Shown one piece after another: positions 8,168 through 17,218 of a stretch of 64,000 nucleotides of DNA (position 1 is the stretch's first letter; each line of letters begins with the position of its first letter). Origin of the DNA: Limimaricola variabilis (GTDB taxonomy: Bacteria > Pseudomonadota > Alphaproteobacteria > Rhodobacterales > Rhodobacteraceae); NCBI RefSeq assembly GCF_014195545.1, contig NZ_JACIBX010000011.1:32676-96675 (forward strand), read 5' to 3'. Made by a program: the position numbers and the translations under genes. The notes below the pieces were generated by a model. That model saw only the letters and a program-made list of their open reading frames with translations. It was not told the origin of the DNA and did no database searches.

Positions 8168-9163
8168 ATGGATCTCGCCACGACCGCCAAACCTCACGAC
8201 CGTCTCGCCGAAGCGCTCAAGGGCGACATGGAGGCCGTCAACGCGATGATCCGCGCCCGGATGGCTTCCGAGCACGCGCCGCGCATCCCCGAGGTGACGG
8301 CGCATCTCGTGGAGGCCGGCGGCAAGCGGCTGCGCCCGATGCTGACGCTCGCGGCTGCGCGGATGTGCGGCTATGACGGCCCCTATCACGTCCACCTCGC
8401 GGCCACGGTCGAGTTCATCCATACCGCGACGCTCCTGCATGACGATGTCGTCGACGACAGCAAGCAGCGGCGCGGCCGACCGACGGCGAACCTGCTGTGG
8501 GACAACACCTCCTCGGTGCTGGTCGGCGACTATCTCTTCGCACGCTCGTTCCAACTGATGGTCGAAACTGGTTCGCTGCGGGTGCTCGACATCCTCGCCA
8601 ACGCGAGCGCCACCATCGCCGAGGGCGAGGTGCTGCAGCTGACGGCGGCGCGCAACATCGCTACCACCGAGGACACCTATCTGCGCGTGGTGCGCGGCAA
8701 GACGGCGGCGCTCTTCGCCGCGGCGACCGAGGCGGGCGGCGTCATCGCGGGGGCCTCGGAAGCGCGGGTCACCGCGTTGCGCGCCTATGGAGACGCGCTC
8801 GGCATCTCGTTCCAGATTGTCGACGACCTGCTCGACTACCGGGGCACCTCGGCCACGGGCAAATCGGTAGGCGACGATTTCCGAGAGGGCAAGCTGACGC
8901 TCCCGGTGATCCGGGCGCTGGCGAAGGCCGACACCGAAGAGCGTGAGTTCTGGGCGCGCTGCATCGGCCGGGGCCGGGTCGAGGCGGGAGATCTCGACCG
9001 CGCGCAAGACATTCTCGATCGGCATGGCGCGCTCGAATCGACCCGCCGTACCGCGCTCGACTGGGCCGAACGGGCCAAGCATGCCCTGCGCGCGCTGCCC
9101 GATCATGAGCTGCGCGAGATGCTCGAAGATCTAGCCGATTACGTGGTCGAGCGGATCAGCTGA
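8168..9163 (+). CDS. Polyprenyl diphosphate synthase (ubiquinone side chain)
   Basis: A 331-residue all-trans polyprenyl diphosphate synthase that extends farnesyl diphosphate with isopentenyl units to make the ubiquinone tail. Both Mg-binding aspartate motifs are present, LLHDDVVDDSK (first) and QIVDDLLDY (second), along with GGKRLRP near residue 50. Length and the second motif fit the octaprenyl to decaprenyl class. Chain length cannot be read from the sequence by eye, though members of this bacterial group make Q10. The ATG at 8168 was preferred over an upstream GTG/TTG extension. Its 3' end overlaps that of convergent ispE by eight bases. Confidence 0.93.
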   Translation: MDLATTAKPHDRLAEALKGDMEAVNAMIRARMASEHAPRIPEVTAHLVEAGGKRLRPMLTLAAARMCGYDGPYHVHLAATVEFIHTATLLHDDVVDDSKQRRGRPTANLLWDNTSSVLVGDYLFARSFQLMVETGSLRVLDILANASATIAEGEVLQLTAARNIATTEDTYLRVVRGKTAALFAAATEAGGVIAGASEARVTALRAYGDALGISFQIVDDLLDYRGTSATGKSVGDDFREGKLTLPVIRALAKADTEEREFWARCIGRGRVEAGDLDRAQDILDRHGALESTRRTALDWAERAKHALRALPDHELREMLEDLADYVVERIS

Positions 9164-10016
9164 GTAGCGGCGCCGGCGCCACCCACCACCCCATCTGGGA
9201 CAGCTGGATCGTCCGCGCCGCTTGACGGGCGCGGCCCATGTCGCGGCACAGGCCGATGCAGGTCGCACCCGATCCGGACATCAATGCCAGATCGACGCCG
9301 GGCGTGGCGCGCAGCCGCTTCAGCGCCTGGCCGATCTCAGGGGCCAGTGCTTCGGCCGGGGCCTGCAGATCGTTGCGCTGTGCCGCGAGCCATTCGACGA
9401 AACCGGCATGGTCGAGCCGTTCCGGAAGGGCGTCCATGGCCGAGTTGTCGGAGCGCTCCAGCCGCTCGAACACCTGCCCTGTGGGCACCTCCACACCGGG
9501 ATTGACCAGCACCAGCCCGCAGCCGGGCAGGGCGGGGAGCGGTTCGAGCACCTCACCGATGCCGCGCATACGGGCCGGGGCGGGAGCATGCAGGCAGACC
9601 GGAACGTCGGCCCCCAGCTCAAGCACTTCGGGATCCGAAGGCGAGAAGTTCTCGACCCCCCAGAATTGCGACAGGAGCCGCAGCGCCGCCGCCGCGTCGG
9701 AAGAGCCGCTGCCGATTCCGGCGGCATGCGGCAGGGTCTTGACGAGCTTCAGCCGCGCGCCCTGCGTGACACCGCGCAATTCCTGCAAGAGCCGCGCCGC
9801 CCTCAGGACCGAATTGGTCTCGTCGACCGGCACGCCCTGCGAGAATGGGCCCGTCACCTCGAGCGTCAGTTCGGCGGCGGGCAAGGCAGTGAGCTGATCG
9901 CCCACCCCTGCAAAGGCCACGAGACTGTCGAGCAGGTGATACCCCCCGGCGCGCACGCCGGTGACGTGCAGCGCGAGATTGATCTTGGCAGGGGCCAGAC
10001 CCTTGTCGAGCGGCAT
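9156..10016 (-). CDS. ispE: 4-diphosphocytidyl-2-C-methyl-D-erythritol kinase
   Basis: A 286-residue GHMP kinase that phosphorylates the 2-hydroxyl of CDP-methylerythritol, the fourth step of the MEP isoprenoid pathway. The N-terminal APAKINLALHV with K11, the ATP-binding PHAAGIGSGSSDAAAA (96-110), LELGADVPVCL with the catalytic aspartate, and MSGSGATCIGL near the C-terminus are all visible. The ATG at 10016 shares one base with the stop of the upstream TPR gene (TGATG), so the apparent N-terminal extension in the same frame is not real. It converges on the polyprenyl synthase, a functional neighbour. Confidence 0.95.
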   Translation of the reverse strand: MPLDKGLAPAKINLALHVTGVRAGGYHLLDSLVAFAGVGDQLTALPAAELTLEVTGPFSQGVPVDETNSVLRAARLLQELRGVTQGARLKLVKTLPHAAGIGSGSSDAAAALRLLSQFWGVENFSPSDPEVLELGADVPVCLHAPAPARMRGIGEVLEPLPALPGCGLVLVNPGVEVPTGQVFERLERSDNSAMDALPERLDHAGFVEWLAAQRNDLQAPAEALAPEIGQALKRLRATPGVDLALMSGSGATCIGLCRDMGRARQAARTIQLSQMGWWVAPAPLLS

Positions 10017-11701
10017 CAGCGACGCTCCGCGAACCGCGCCAGCGGCACGCCCCCTTCGGCGGCGATCACCGCATCGAGGCCGACTTCCAGCTTGCGGCGG
10101 ATCCGCTCCGCCGCCGCGGGCTCGGGGTCGAAGGACAACGCGCGCTGCCATTGGAACCGCGCCTCGGTGTGGCGTCCGACGGCCCAGTAGCCGTCGCCCA
10201 GGTGATCATTGACGATCGGGTCAGCAGGCTCCAGCTCGGCGGCGCGTTCGAGATGGCCCACGGCCTCCCTGAACTGGCCGAGCTTGAACTGCGCCCAGCC
10301 GAGGCTGTCGACGATGGCGCCGTTATCGGGCTGCGCGCGCACGGCGCGTTCGATCATGCCCAGTGCCTCGTCCAGCGCCTCGCCCCGTTCGACCAGGGAG
10401 TAGCCGAGGAAGTTCAACACCTCGGCCTGGTCGGGATCGGTGCCGAGCGCGGCGCGGAAATCGGCCTCGGCGCCGGACCAGTTGTCCTGGGCGTGCCGAG
10501 CGATGCCGCGCATGTAGTACAGCCACCAGGCCGCATTTTCGCCGGCCATTTCGATGGCGCGGCCATAGGCCCCCTCGGCCGCGGCATTCTCGCCCTCGGA
10601 GCGGTGCAGGTCACCCAGCGCAACCGGCACCTCGACCAGATCGGGGGCAATGCGGGCCAGTTGTTCGAGCACTTCGAGCGCCCGGGCGGGCTGGCCCGAA
10701 CGGCGCAGCACCTCGGCGCGGCCCAGCTCGGCCGTGATGTGGGCGGGGTCGTCGGCGGGAATGGCGGCATAGGCCTCCTGCGCCAGATCATGCCGCCCGG
10801 CCTGCTCCAGAAGGCCGGCAGCCAGAAGCAGCGCGTCGACCCGATCAGGGTCGAGCGCCAAAGCCACGCGGACATGCAGCAGGACGAAATGCTCGGGCAG
10901 TTCCGAACCCAGCGCGCTGGCTACCGAGACGTAGAGCTCGGACAGGCCCTCGAGCGGCGTCGTCGCGATGTTCCAGGCCACGCTCTCGCCCGCGGCGAGG
11001 CGGTCGCGAAGGGCAGTGGCCTCGGGTGCGCCACGCCCGGCCTCGTCGAGGAGCGCCACCGCGTCATCGGCCCGGTCGAGTTGCGCGAGCACTTGCGCCT
11101 GCGCCACCACCACCGGCAGACCCAGCGCCAACCCGTTGTCGGGGGCGGCACCGAGGATTTCCTCGGCGGCCTCGAAATCGCCGACCGAAGCCAGCGCCAG
11201 CGCCTTGTGGTAGAGGCCGAAGCCGCGCAGCCCGTTGGTGTTGATCACTTCATCGAAGGCGGTCAGGGCCTGATCCATCCGGCCTTGGCCGAGCCGCGCC
11301 CAGGCGCGCGTCACGCCATCGACCAGCGGACCGATGCTGCGACCGGCCTCGAACAGTTCGAAGGTCTCGTTCCAGGCGCCGCGCTGCGCCGCATCGAGAT
11401 GCAGCACCATGTCGGCGATCTGGCTTTCGCCGCCGGAATCGCGCAGCCGCACCGCCAGTGGCAGCGCCTCGGAGACCTCGCCGGTGGCCAGCAGCCCGGC
11501 GATTGCGCCTTCGAGCAAGAGAGGGTTGGTCGGGTCCGAACCCAGTGCGGTGGTGAACCAGTCAGCCGCTGCGGAGTAATCCTGTGCTGCGGCGGCTGCT
11601 CGTGCTGCGAGATAGGGGCCTGCATCAGATTGCGCCGAGAGCGGCGTAGCCGCCAGAAGCCCGGCCATAGCGGCCAAGGCCCGGAGGTTGCGGGTCACCA
11701 T
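10016..11701 (-). CDS. Secreted tetratricopeptide-repeat protein
   Basis: A 561-residue TPR protein with an N-terminal signal peptide (MVTRNLRALAAMAGLLAATPLSAQ cut into two motifs: basic start, then a hydrophobic run ending at PLSAQ). Alanine- and leucine-rich helical pairs run through the whole chain. The clearest TPR units are near the C-terminus (EVLNFLGYSLVERG, then IVDSLGWAQFKLGQF, then HLGDGYWAVGRHTEA). It is likely a periplasmic scaffold; the partner is unknown. The start at 11701 follows AGGAG and gives a proper signal sequence. It is coupled to ispE by a one-base overlap. Confidence 0.85.
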   Translation of the reverse strand: MVTRNLRALAAMAGLLAATPLSAQSDAGPYLAARAAAAAQDYSAAADWFTTALGSDPTNPLLLEGAIAGLLATGEVSEALPLAVRLRDSGGESQIADMVLHLDAAQRGAWNETFELFEAGRSIGPLVDGVTRAWARLGQGRMDQALTAFDEVINTNGLRGFGLYHKALALASVGDFEAAEEILGAAPDNGLALGLPVVVAQAQVLAQLDRADDAVALLDEAGRGAPEATALRDRLAAGESVAWNIATTPLEGLSELYVSVASALGSELPEHFVLLHVRVALALDPDRVDALLLAAGLLEQAGRHDLAQEAYAAIPADDPAHITAELGRAEVLRRSGQPARALEVLEQLARIAPDLVEVPVALGDLHRSEGENAAAEGAYGRAIEMAGENAAWWLYYMRGIARHAQDNWSGAEADFRAALGTDPDQAEVLNFLGYSLVERGEALDEALGMIERAVRAQPDNGAIVDSLGWAQFKLGQFREAVGHLERAAELEPADPIVNDHLGDGYWAVGRHTEARFQWQRALSFDPEPAAAERIRRKLEVGLDAVIAAEGGVPLARFAERR

Positions 11702-11809
11702 GCGTATTGCTCCTGCCGTTCCGGGTTTGGCCCGATCGCCGCGGGCCAAGCTAGTGAGAGCAACGGCACCGCGCAATGCGGGTTCCCACCGACCGGCGGA
11801 TATCCGCGA

Positions 11810-13480
11810 TCACATGTTCGGGTAATTGGGCCCGTCACCGCCCTGAGGCACCGTCCAGACGATGTTCTGACTGGGGTCCTTGATGTCGCAGGTCTTGCAG
11901 TGGACGCAGTTCTGGAAGTTGATCACGAACTCCGGTCCGCCTTCCTTTTCAACCACTTCGTATACCCCGGCCGGGCAGTAGCGTTGTGCCGGTTCGGCGT
12001 AGACCGGCAGGTTGTGACCGATGGGGACTTTGGGGTCCTTCAATTTTAGGTGACAGGGCTGGCTTTCTTCGTGGTTTGTGCCGGAGAAACTGACATTGGT
12101 GAGTCGATCGAAGCTCAAAACGCCATCGGGCTTCGGATATGCAATTTCCGCGTGATCCTTGGCCGGTTCGGTCGCCTCGGCATCGGTCTTGCCGTGGCCC
12201 AAGGTGCCCAGAAGCGAGAATCCCAGCGTGTTGGTCCACATGTCGAAGCCGCCCAGCGCCAGCGACGCGGTGAGACCGTAGCGCGACCAGAGCGGCTTCA
12301 CGTTGCGGACCTTCTTGAGGTCCTTGCCGATCGCACCTTCGCGGACCGCCGTGTCGTAGCTTTCGAGCACGTCTCCAGCGCGGCCCGAGGACATCGCCTC
12401 ATAGGCGGCCTCGGCGGCATGGATGCCCGAGAGCATGGCGTTGTGGTTGCCCTTGATACGCGGCACGTTGACCATGCCCGCCGAACAACCCAGCAGCGCG
12501 CCGCCCGGGAAGGCGGTCTTGGGCAGCGACTGCCAGCCGCCCTCGGTGATGGCGCGCGCGCCATAGGCCACGCGCTTGCCGCCCTTCAGCAGCTCGGCCA
12601 CCATCGGGTGGTGCTTGAAGCGCTGGAACTCCTGATAGGGGCGCAGATAGGGGTTGGCGTAACCCAGATGCACCACGAAGCCGACATAGACCTGATTGTT
12701 GTCGAGGTGGTAGATGAAGGAGCCGCCGCCGGCGTTCTTCTCGAGCGGCCAGCCCATGGTGTGCACGACGCGGCCCTCGCTGTGCTTGGCCGGGTCGATC
12801 TCCCAGATCTCCTTCATGCCGAGGCCGTATTTCTGCGGCTCGCGGCCCTCGCCCAGCGCGAAGCGCTCGATCACCTGCTTGGACAGCGACCCGCGCACGC
12901 CCTCGCCGAGGAAGACGTATTTGCCCAAGAGCTCCATGCCCGGCTCGTAGCCCGGCCCGGGGGTGCCGTCGGGGTTCTTGCCGAACTCGCCAGCGACCAC
13001 GCCGGCGACGCGGCCATCCTCGCCCCAGACGATCTCCGAGCAGGACATGCCGGGGAACACCTCGACGCCCAGCTCCTCGGCCTTTTCGGCCATCCAGCGG
13101 CAGACATTGCCCATCGAGACGATGTAGTTGCCGTGGTTGTTCATCAGCGGCGGCATGATCGCGTTGGGCAGGCGCATCGATCCGCTTTCGCCCAGCATGT
13201 AGAACCGGTCGTCGCGCACCGGCACGGTGATCGGCGCGCCCATCTCGCGCCAGTTCGGCAGCAGCCGGTCGAGGCCGCACGGGTCGAGCACCGCGCCCGA
13301 GAGGATATGCGCGCCGACCTCCGAGCCCTTTTCGAGCACCACGACCGAGATCTCGGGATCGAGCTGCTTGAGACGGATCGCCGCCGACAGCCCGGCGGGG
13401 CCGGCGCCGACGATCACCACGTCGTATTCCATCGCCTCGCGCTCGGGGCGGGTCTCGGTCTGGCTGGCGGTATCGGTCAT
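11810..13480 (-). CDS. etfD: Electron transfer flavoprotein-ubiquinone oxidoreductase
   Basis: A 556-residue membrane-associated flavoprotein with an iron-sulfur cluster. It takes electrons from reduced ETF (loaded by acyl-CoA dehydrogenases) and passes them to ubiquinone. The FAD-binding VVIVGAGPAGLSAAIRL is near residue 20. Four cluster cysteines are C502, C525, C528 and C531 (CPAG, then NCVHCKTC). The C-terminus GGDGPNYPNM is typical. The start MTDTASQ at 13480 was chosen over upstream in-frame codons. etfB lies at the right edge of this window and a likely electron donor (acyl-CoA dehydrogenase) at 44133, so pathway members are scattered, not clustered. Confidence 0.96.
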   Translation of the reverse strand: MTDTASQTETRPEREAMEYDVVIVGAGPAGLSAAIRLKQLDPEISVVVLEKGSEVGAHILSGAVLDPCGLDRLLPNWREMGAPITVPVRDDRFYMLGESGSMRLPNAIMPPLMNNHGNYIVSMGNVCRWMAEKAEELGVEVFPGMSCSEIVWGEDGRVAGVVAGEFGKNPDGTPGPGYEPGMELLGKYVFLGEGVRGSLSKQVIERFALGEGREPQKYGLGMKEIWEIDPAKHSEGRVVHTMGWPLEKNAGGGSFIYHLDNNQVYVGFVVHLGYANPYLRPYQEFQRFKHHPMVAELLKGGKRVAYGARAITEGGWQSLPKTAFPGGALLGCSAGMVNVPRIKGNHNAMLSGIHAAEAAYEAMSSGRAGDVLESYDTAVREGAIGKDLKKVRNVKPLWSRYGLTASLALGGFDMWTNTLGFSLLGTLGHGKTDAEATEPAKDHAEIAYPKPDGVLSFDRLTNVSFSGTNHEESQPCHLKLKDPKVPIGHNLPVYAEPAQRYCPAGVYEVVEKEGGPEFVINFQNCVHCKTCDIKDPSQNIVWTVPQGGDGPNYPNM

Positions 13481-13636
13481 CTGGCGTGTCCCTGCTGGCT
13501 CTCCTGCTCCGCGCAAAGGCCTATCGCATGCACCCGGCATGCACAATTGCGACCCGGCGCCACGGCATCGAAGCCCTATCCTGCCAAGGGCGGCGGGCCC
13601 TGCGGGGCGGGCTGTCGCCGGTGCCGGGCGGCGGGC

Positions 13637-13665
13637 TTGACTTCGGCCCGCCCCACGGGCTTAGA
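13637..13665 (+). promoter_or_regulatory. Possible sigma70-type promoter of greA
   Basis: TTGACT at 13637-13642 and CTTAGA at 13660-13665 are 17 bases apart, about 48 bases before the greA start. The -35 box matches the consensus at five of six positions. The -10 box is weak. Confidence 0.4.
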
Positions 13666-13712
13666 ACGTCCGGTGTTGCACGGGCCCCGGGACAGGGGGA
13701 AAGGCTGTAAAG

Positions 13713-14183
13713 ATGGAAAAGATCCCGCTGACGCGCGAAGGTTTCGCCAAGATCGATGCCGAGCTGAAGCACCTGAAATCGGTCGAACGCCCGGCGATCA
13801 TCGCGGCGATCTCCGAGGCACGCGCGCATGGCGACCTCTCGGAAAACGCCGAGTATCATTCGGCCAAGGAGAAGCAGAGCTTCATCGAAGGCCGGATCAA
13901 GGAACTCGAGAGCGTGATCGGCCTCGCCGACGTGATCGACCCGTCCAAGATGTCCGGCTCGATCAAGTTCGGTGCGACCGTCAAGCTGGTCGACGAGGAT
14001 ACCGACGAGGAAAAGACCTACCAGATCGTCGGCGAATACGAGGCCGACATCGAGGCGGGTCGTCTCAACATCAAGTCGCCGCTGGCCCGCGCCCTGATCG
14101 GCAAGGACGAAGGCGACAGCGTCGAGGTCCGCACGCCGGGTGGCGAGAAATCCTACGAGATCTTGAGCGTCAGCTATTCGTGA
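13713..14183 (+). CDS. greA: Transcription elongation factor GreA
   Basis: A 156-residue GreA protein that rescues backtracked RNA polymerase by promoting cleavage of the transcript 3' end. The N-terminal coiled coil is unmistakable ([17 protein letters not shown], then [17 protein letters not shown] with the acidic D/E tip residues), followed by the C-terminal FKBP-like domain ([26 protein letters not shown]). Length is standard. A short hairpin with T-run follows at 14185. Confidence 0.97.
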   Translation: MEKIPLTREGFAKIDAELKHLKSVERPAIIAAISEARAHGDLSENAEYHSAKEKQSFIEGRIKELESVIGLADVIDPSKMSGSIKFGATVKLVDEDTDEEKTYQIVGEYEADIEAGRLNIKSPLARALIGKDEGDSVEVRTPGGEKSYEILSVSYS

Positions 14184-14184
14184 G

Positions 14185-14202
14185 GCCGCGCAGGCGGCTT
14201 TT
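14185..14202 (+). terminator. Short terminator after greA
   Basis: GCCGC, loop GCAG, GCGGC and then TTTT start two bases after the greA stop. The stem is only 5 bp, so partial read-through into the next gene, which starts 10 bases further on, is likely. Confidence 0.5.
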
Positions 14203-14211
14203 GGGGGCGGT

Positions 14212-15165
14212 ATGAACGACAATCCCGACAGCCACGAGGCCGCGGGCCCCGAAGCCGCGCCCACGGGCATCGCGACCTGGGAGCGGATGGGCCGGGCCGA
14301 GCGGATCGCCGCCGGGGCCAGCCTCGGCTGGGCGGTGGTGGCCGGTCTGGCGATGGCGCTGGGCGGCCAGCCGCTGGTCGGGCCGGTGCTGGTCGTGGTG
14401 ATCCCCGTCGCGATGGTCTGGATCGGCGTCTTCGCGAGCCACGCCTCGCGCGCCGCGCGCGAGGAAGCGCACCGACTCCGTGCCGAGATCCAGACCCTGC
14501 AGCGCAGCCTGCGCACCCAGTCGCGCGGCGGCCTCTCGCCCGAGATCGACCGCCGCCTCGCCACCATCGAACGCGCCGCCCGGCAGACCGAGGCCGCGCT
14601 CGCGGGGTTCGGCGTGATGCGACCGCAGGAGGCCGCTCCGCAGGACGAACCCGCGCCGGAACCGGCCGCCCCCGAGGCGCCCGCAGCGCCGTCGCTGGGC
14701 CGGGCCGAGATGGCGCGCGCGCTGAACTTCCCCGACAACGATCAGGATCTCGAAGGCTTCGCGGCGTTGCGCGCGGCGCTGCGCGACACCCGCGCGCGTC
14801 AGCTGATCCAGGCGAGCCAGGACGTGCTGACCTTGCTGAGCCAGGACGGCATCTACATGGACGATCTGGCGCCACCGATGGCTCCTGCCTCGGCTTGGCG
14901 GGCGCTGGCGCAGGGCGCGCGGGGCGAGGCGGTGGCGCCGCTGGCCGAAGGGCTCGATGATGAAGGCCCGGCCGGGATCGCGGCGGCACGGATGCGCGCC
15001 GACACGATCTTCCGCGACACGGTGCAGCACTTTCTGCGGCTGTTCGACCGGATGCTCGACGATTACTGCGAAGGCGCCGATGATGGCGAGATCGCTGATC
15101 TGGCCGAGACCCGGACCGGCCGCGCCTTCCGGCTGCTCGGTGCGGCGGCCGGTAACTTCGGCTAG
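14212..15165 (+). CDS. Conserved membrane protein with coiled coil, unknown function
   Basis: A 317-residue protein not assigned to a named family. Residues about 30-80 form two hydrophobic spans (LGWAVVAGLAMALGG and VGPVLVVVIPVAMVWIGVF). Next comes a charged coiled-coil stretch (AAREEAHRLRAEIQTLQRSL), a proline/alanine/glutamate linker (about 145-165), and a C-terminal soluble helical domain (ALNFPDNDQDLEGFAALRAAL to the end) with several acidic residues. The topology suggests a short N-terminal membrane anchor with a cytoplasmic domain. It follows greA and converges on a GNAT gene three bases away. Confidence 0.75.
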   Translation: MNDNPDSHEAAGPEAAPTGIATWERMGRAERIAAGASLGWAVVAGLAMALGGQPLVGPVLVVVIPVAMVWIGVFASHASRAAREEAHRLRAEIQTLQRSLRTQSRGGLSPEIDRRLATIERAARQTEAALAGFGVMRPQEAAPQDEPAPEPAAPEAPAAPSLGRAEMARALNFPDNDQDLEGFAALRAALRDTRARQLIQASQDVLTLLSQDGIYMDDLAPPMAPASAWRALAQGARGEAVAPLAEGLDDEGPAGIAAARMRADTIFRDTVQHFLRLFDRMLDDYCEGADDGEIADLAETRTGRAFRLLGAAAGNFG

Positions 15166-15168
15166 GGC

Positions 15169-15750
15169 TCAGCCAATCCGGCGGATCATCGTGGTCGCGG
15201 CGCGAAAGCCGAAGATCATGCGCAGCGGGCCGAGCGGGCGGCGTCCGGCGGCGACAAAGCCGCGCCGCTCGTAGAGGGCGCGGGCACGCGGGTTCTCGTC
15301 GATCACCTCGAGCCGGATCTCGGCATGGCCTCGCGCCCGGGCTTCCTGCGCCAGTGCCTCGATCAGCCGCGAGCCTACCCCGCGCCCGCGCGCCTCGGGC
15401 GCCACGAAGATGCCGTCGACGAGAAAGCGGCGATTGTCGACATCGGTCTGCAGCAGGGCAAGCGCCCCAGCCCGCCAGGCCGCTCCGACCCTCCCGTAGC
15501 CGCTTCGCATGGCGGCGCGGTCGCCGGTGACCAACGCGCCGCGCGCGGTCTTGAAGCCGGCGACGCCCATCAGTTGCCCCGCGCCATCACGGGCGCAAAG
15601 CGCGTGGTCGGGGTCGAGCGCGGCGGCAACGAAGCGCAGCGCTCGTTCCCGTGGCCCCAGCACCCGGCCGAGCTTGGCGCCGAAGGCCTCCCAGTAGAGG
15701 GCCGCGATGCGGGCGCGTTCGGGCTCGGCAAAGCCCGGCTCAACTTTCAC
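15169..15750 (-). CDS. GNAT-family N-acetyltransferase
   Basis: A 193-residue GNAT acetyltransferase. The acetyl-CoA binding motif A is clear (IFVAPEARGRGVGSRLIEAL, with the R-G-x-G-V/G pattern near residue 120), followed by motif B (ENPRARALYERRGFVAAG). The substrate is unknown. The start is a GTG at 15750 that overlaps the end of mobA by four bases (GTGA), so it is likely translated with mobA. An acceptor linked to molybdenum cofactor metabolism is possible but unsupported. Confidence 0.85.
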   Translation of the reverse strand: MKVEPGFAEPERARIAALYWEAFGAKLGRVLGPRERALRFVAAALDPDHALCARDGAGQLMGVAGFKTARGALVTGDRAAMRSGYGRVGAAWRAGALALLQTDVDNRRFLVDGIFVAPEARGRGVGSRLIEALAQEARARGHAEIRLEVIDENPRARALYERRGFVAAGRRPLGPLRMIFGFRAATTMIRRIG

Positions 15751-16361
15751 GCGCGGTCCCCGAAACGGGCCGCGGCGCGGTCGAAATCCTCGGGCGTGTT
15801 GAGGTTGGCGAAAGGGTCGGGATCGCCCTCGGGGAAAGGTGCGCGCGCCGCACCCTGGGCGAGGGCCCAGTCACCGACCCGCCGGGTGCCCGCCGCGATG
15901 TCGGCGGCCAGCCTGTCGGCCAGTGCCACGGGCCAGAGGCCGCAGACCGGGTGCAGCCGGCCGCCGCATTCCGCGATAGCGAGCCCGTTCCCTTCCTCGG
16001 CCGCCATGATCAGCCGCGGCACCAGATCGCCAGGCAGCCAGGGCGTGTCGCCCGGCGCGGTCAGCACCCAGGCCGCGCCGCGCGCGCGCGCCCATCCCAT
16101 CGCCGCCAGCACGCCGGCCAGCGGGCCGGGGTGACCGGGCAGGGGGTCTGGGATCACATCGAGACCGAAACCTGCGAAACGGGCCGGATCGCCATTGGCA
16201 TTGAGCGCCAGCGCCGGCAGCTGCGGCGACAGGCGCTCGATCACATGGGTCAGCAGTGGCCGTCCCGCGAGATCGCGCAGGGCCTTGTCGCCGCCGCCCA
16301 TCCGGCGCGACATGCCCCCGGCGAGGATCAGTCCCGGCGGTGCCTCGATCGGCTGGTCCAT
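15747..16361 (-). CDS. mobA: Molybdenum cofactor guanylyltransferase
   Basis: A 204-residue nucleotidyltransferase that attaches GMP to molybdopterin to give the MGD form used by DMSO-reductase family enzymes. It has the signature LILAGGMSRRMGGGDKAL at about 14-31, APGDTPWLP for the metal/GTP site, and HPVCGLWP. The ATG at 16361 gives this standard N-terminus. The longer frame upstream is non-coding. It is coupled to the GNAT gene by overlap, while moaD/moaE and moaB lie elsewhere in the window. Confidence 0.94.
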   Translation of the reverse strand: MDQPIEAPPGLILAGGMSRRMGGGDKALRDLAGRPLLTHVIERLSPQLPALALNANGDPARFAGFGLDVIPDPLPGHPGPLAGVLAAMGWARARGAAWVLTAPGDTPWLPGDLVPRLIMAAEEGNGLAIAECGGRLHPVCGLWPVALADRLAADIAAGTRRVGDWALAQGAARAPFPEGDPDPFANLNTPEDFDRAAARFGDRA

Positions 16362-16398
16362 GAGGCCTCGCTTTCGGGTGCGCAGGGAGGGCGCGCGG

Positions 16399-17010
16399 TC
16401 AGCCTTCGAGCGCCCGCGCCACGGCGCGGCGCGCATCGCGCAGGCTGTCACTGTCGTTCTCGTTGTGCTCGGTCGTGACCACGCCGGGCAGCGCGCCAAA
16501 CCGCTTCATCAGCTTGTCCGGGAACCAGGTGGTGCCCAGACCTTCGAAGCCCGGCAACTCGCCCAGAAGCTTGGCGATCGCACGCGTGCAGTAGGCCTGC
16601 GGCACAGGGCCCGCCACCAAGGCGAGGCGGTAGGCCCGCTCGGCGATCTGGGGGGCGACCTCGAGCTCCTGCTCCACCGTCACATAGGATTCGCGCGAAT
16701 GGTAGGAGACGTAGCTCTCGACCACCTGCGGCGTCATCCCGAACAGCACGTCGTTGCGCTCCGGGATCGAGGGATGCGCGTAGCTGCCGGCCGGATCGAA
16801 GAGCACCCGCTCTGAGGCGTTGATCAGCAGCGCGCTGTGCGCGCCGTTACCGGTGCCGAGATTGTTGACCGTGTAGAGCGTCAGCGCCGTCGGCCCGTCA
16901 TGGCGATAGCGGGCGCGCTCGACCATCGCGTCGGGAGCCCAGACGGCTTCGCCGTCGCCGCACCCCGCGAGCGCCAGCGGCGCCGCCATCAGGAAGACGC
17001 GCCGCTGCAT
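16399..17010 (-). CDS. Lipoprotein with possible permuted papain-like fold
   Basis: A 203-residue putative lipoprotein. The lipobox LALAGC ends at C17, so it should be anchored in the cell envelope. I do not recognise a named family. The pattern GNGAHSALLI with H58 in the N-terminal half and QAYCTRAIAKLL with C141 in the C-terminal half resembles circularly permuted NlpC/P60-like (papain-fold) hydrolases, in which His precedes Cys. That is inference. There are only three cysteines or fewer, one used by the lipid. The gene starts four bases after the stop of the cytochrome oxidase subunit IV gene, so they probably share a transcript. Confidence 0.7.
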   Translation of the reverse strand: MQRRVFLMAAPLALAGCGDGEAVWAPDAMVERARYRHDGPTALTLYTVNNLGTGNGAHSALLINASERVLFDPAGSYAHPSIPERNDVLFGMTPQVVESYVSYHSRESYVTVEQELEVAPQIAERAYRLALVAGPVPQAYCTRAIAKLLGELPGFEGLGTTWFPDKLMKRFGALPGVVTTEHNENDSDSLRDARRAVARALEG

Positions 17011-17013
17011 GGA

Positions 17014-17160
17014 TCAGGCGTTGACCAGCGCCAGCAGGATCAGCGCGACGATGATCGCGATGGTGCCGCGGGTCACCAGCGTCATGAAGCCCGCGAAGGT
17101 GCGTTCCTGATCGGTGATGTCCATGGTGCCGGGGACGTGGTGGTGCTGATCGTCGGCCAT
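17014..17160 (-). CDS. aa3-type cytochrome c oxidase subunit IV
   Basis: A 48-residue single-span protein starting MADDQHHHVPG, with the conserved MDITDQERTFAGF segment before one C-terminal transmembrane helix (TIAIIVALILLALVNA). This matches the tiny bacterial subunit IV associated with aa3-type oxidases of Rhodobacter and Paracoccus. It has no catalytic residues, and its role in the oxidase is accessory. The large oxidase subunits are not in this window. The downstream lipoprotein gene begins within four bases. Confidence 0.9.
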   Translation of the reverse strand: MADDQHHHVPGTMDITDQERTFAGFMTLVTRGTIAIIVALILLALVNA

Positions 17161-17218
17161 CTCGGGCTCCTCGCAACTGGCGTGTCGGGTCGGGGGTTAG
17201 CCCGAATCCGGGCGCTTG

